Shown here piece by piece: positions 30,770 to 32,254 of a stretch of 32,254 nucleotides of DNA. Numbering within the stretch: position 1 is the first letter of the stretch; each line of letters starts with the position of its first letter. The position numbers were made by a program, and so were the translations under genes. Under the pieces are notes generated by a model, which saw only the letters and a list, made by a program, of their open reading frames with translations, made no database searches and was not told the DNA's origin. The stretch comes from Thermus thermamylovorans (GTDB taxonomy: Bacteria > Deinococcota > Deinococci > Deinococcales > Thermaceae): positions 81,047 to 113,300 of the forward strand of contig NZ_SIJL01000008.1 in the NCBI RefSeq assembly GCF_004307015.1, written 5' to 3'.

Positions 30770-32192
30770 GGGCTGCCTCCAGCCCCTGCGCCTCCAGGTA
30801 GGCCACCAGGACCTCCAGGGCCTTTTCCACCGCCTCGTCCAGGTCCTCCCCCGGGATGACGGGGACCCCCTCTTCCCGGGCCCAGCGGGAGAGGTGCTCC
30901 TGGATGAGGCGGATCTCGGCGAAGTGGGCCAGGTACTTCTCCTGGGGCCGGGCGTGGCCCGTTTCCCAGTCCCGCAAGAGGAAGCGGTCCCGGTGCACCC
31001 GCTCGTCCTGGAGGACCACCAGCATGGGCACGGTGAGGACCCGTTCGCGGTAGGGGTGGTCCAGGTAGCGGGGCACCACGTGCACCCCCTCCAGGACGAT
31101 GGAGGTGCCCTCCAAGGCGCTCCGCTCTTGGATGGCCCTTAGGCCCACCGCCACCCGGGCCACCTGGTCCAAAAACCCCCGCAGAACCCGGGCCTCGTGG
31201 CTCTCCTCTGCCCCCAGCTTGGGCAGCAGGGCCTTCCAGGCTTCGAAGGTGGAAAGGTGCAGGCTGGGCAGGAGGTCCCTGGAGAAGGAGGCGCGGAAGA
31301 CCTCCCGCACCGCGTCCGAGGGGACGATGTGGGTGATGCCCAGGCGGTAGGCCAGGGCCGAGGCCAGGACGCTCTTGCCCACCCCGGTAACCCCGCCGAT
31401 GAGGATGTGCAGGGGCTTGGGGCTCCGCCGCAGGCCGCGGAGGAGCAGGTAACGCCGGGCCACTTCCTCGCCCGCCTCCTTGAGGAGGGCCCGGTACACC
31501 CGCTCCCGGAGATCCGGGCGCCGGATGGCGGAGATCCCCTGCCGCCGCAGGCCGGTTTCCATCTCCCGGGCCAGGCGGTAGGCCCCCTCGGGGGAAAGGC
31601 CGATCCCCATGAGGGACTGGGCCAGAATCCCCTTGGAAAAGGGCATCCTGGGTTCTCCGCTTTCCTCCTCCACGAAGAGCTCCCCGGCGAAGGCTTGGCG
31701 CTCCAGGTAGCGGCGCCCTGCGGCCTTGCCCTTGGCCCGGGCTACCTCCTCCGCCACCACCCCCTCCAGGTGGCGGGCGGAGATCTGGCGGACGCCTTCC
31801 TCCCGGAGGCGTCTTTCCACCTCCCGGGCCAGGGCGTGGGCCTCCTTGAGGGAGAAGCCCGCCTCCTCCAGGCTCCGGGCCAGGAGGCCCTTGGAGAAGG
31901 GGCGCCGCCGTTTGCCCTCCAGCACGAAGATTTCCTCGAAGGGGAGGGTTTGGCGGGAGAGCCTTTCCGCCGTCTCCTGTCCCAGGGTCCGGGCCACCTC
32001 CTCCAGGAACACCTGGCGGAGGACCCGGGGGGCCACCTCCTCGCGCCCTTCCTCCCGAAGCCTTCCCTCCACGGTGTGGGCCACGGCCTGGGCGGCCTCG
32101 AGGGGCACCCCTAAGGGCAGGAGGGCTTCCACCAGAAGCCCCTTGGAAAGCGGCCATCGCCCTCCCCGGAGCCGCACGAAGACCTCGGCCAT
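30762..32192 (-). CDS. 2-phosphoglycerate kinase with three tandem ATP-cone-like domains
   Basis: A 476-residue protein. The kinase domain begins about residue 255, with P-loop GGVTGVGKS (266-274), and shows PSDAVREVFR, EGVHVVPRYL, LVVLQDERVHRDRF and a late FAEIRLIQEHL motif, as in archaeal 2-phosphoglycerate kinases that make 2,3-bisphosphoglycerate. The N-terminus holds three similar repeats (about 3-68, 88-155, 172-238), each with a short basic strand, a SKG(L/I)L element, a helix, and REEG or RRQG, resembling ATP-cone allosteric domains. Many kinases of this type carry one such domain. It may serve a bisphosphoglycerate or related solute pathway. The ATG is preceded by TATGAT eight bases upstream. 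Confidence 0.82.
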   Translation of the reverse strand: MAEVFVRLRGGRWPLSKGLLVEALLPLGVPLEAAQAVAHTVEGRLREEGREEVAPRVLRQVFLEEVARTLGQETAERLSRQTLPFEEIFVLEGKRRRPFSKGLLARSLEEAGFSLKEAHALAREVERRLREEGVRQISARHLEGVVAEEVARAKGKAAGRRYLERQAFAGELFVEEESGEPRMPFSKGILAQSLMGIGLSPEGAYRLAREMETGLRRQGISAIRRPDLRERVYRALLKEAGEEVARRYLLLRGLRRSPKPLHILIGGVTGVGKSVLASALAYRLGITHIVPSDAVREVFRASFSRDLLPSLHLSTFEAWKALLPKLGAEESHEARVLRGFLDQVARVAVGLRAIQERSALEGTSIVLEGVHVVPRYLDHPYRERVLTVPMLVVLQDERVHRDRFLLRDWETGHARPQEKYLAHFAEIRLIQEHLSRWAREEGVPVIPGEDLDEAVEKALEVLVAYLEAQGLEAAHA

Positions 32193-32254
32193 TGCCAGGC
32201 ATCATAGCACCTTTCCCTTGGGAACAGGCTTTCTGAACCTGGACAGACACATGT
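32193..32254 (-). promoter_or_regulatory. Promoter region of the 2-phosphoglycerate kinase gene
   Basis: On the minus strand TATGAT (32206-32201) lies eight bases before the ATG. Just upstream is the inverted repeat TTCCC-TT-GGGAA (32213-32224), in the position of the -35/-10 spacer, which could bind a regulator. No gene is seen in these last 62 bases. Confidence 0.4.

Noticed and set aside
1-32254. CRISPR arrays, insertion sequences or phage genes
   Set aside because: No regularly spaced direct repeats, transposase or integrase motifs, or terminal inverted repeats were seen. The Uma2-like gene is the only accessory-type gene.

Overview
The window is a very GC-rich, gene-dense chromosomal segment that reads as Thermus (Deinococcota). 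The proteins show strong GC-driven Arg/Ala/Gly/Leu/Pro use, and GTG or TTG starts are common. TtuA/TtuB, HSD/ThrC and the OtsA-OtsB-TreS set look like Thermus proteins from memory. The species cannot be named from sequence alone. No rRNA, insertion sequence, prophage or CRISPR array was seen.

Layout: (1) 1-6222, a five-gene oligopeptide/dipeptide-type ABC transporter (binding protein, two permeases, two ATPases) with a GC-rich attenuator-like hairpin after the binding-protein gene. (2) 6294-9216, acuB-acuC (CBS-ACT sensor and HDAC-like deacetylase), then ttuB-ttuA (sulfur carrier and tRNA 2-thiouridine synthetase). (3) 9206-20498, a compatible-solute island. otsA-otsB-treS run leftward and a glycine-betaine-type ABC transporter plus a GH13 alpha-glucosidase run rightward, from one shared 213-bp control region. 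Two SAM methyltransferases follow, the second fused to a YkoF/UPF0045-like domain. (4) 20611-23776, a leftward pair of glpD and an alkyl-DHAP-synthase-like flavoprotein, with visibly lower GC. (5) 23898-27120, leftward lnt and tRNA-Leu(CAA), a rightward phosphoesterase-like gene, and leftward queG. (6) 27179-30458, hom, a damaged Uma2-family gene, thrC, and two small membrane proteins. (7) 30431-32192, leftward 2-phosphoglycerate kinase with three ATP-cone-like repeats, then a small membrane protein.

The island links trehalose synthesis (OtsA, OtsB), maltose/trehalose interconversion (TreS), alpha-glucoside breakdown and betaine-type solute uptake, which suggests coordinated osmotic and thermal adaptation. 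hom and thrC supply threonine synthesis. acuB/acuC may report adenylate state and control protein acetylation. ttuA/ttuB make the thiolated tRNA modification that stabilises tRNA at high temperature.

The most notable observations are these. A 5-bp tandem duplication removes the stop after the essential Gly-Gly of TtuB. A recurrent TANNNT-N6/7-start arrangement precedes many genes, the signature of leaderless transcription. The lnt reading frame ends inside a tRNA gene. The YkoF-like/methyltransferase fusion is unusual. The Uma2 gene carries two compensating frameshifts. The metallophosphoesterase has lost metal ligands. I did not find a clear-cut new multi-gene defence or mobile system.
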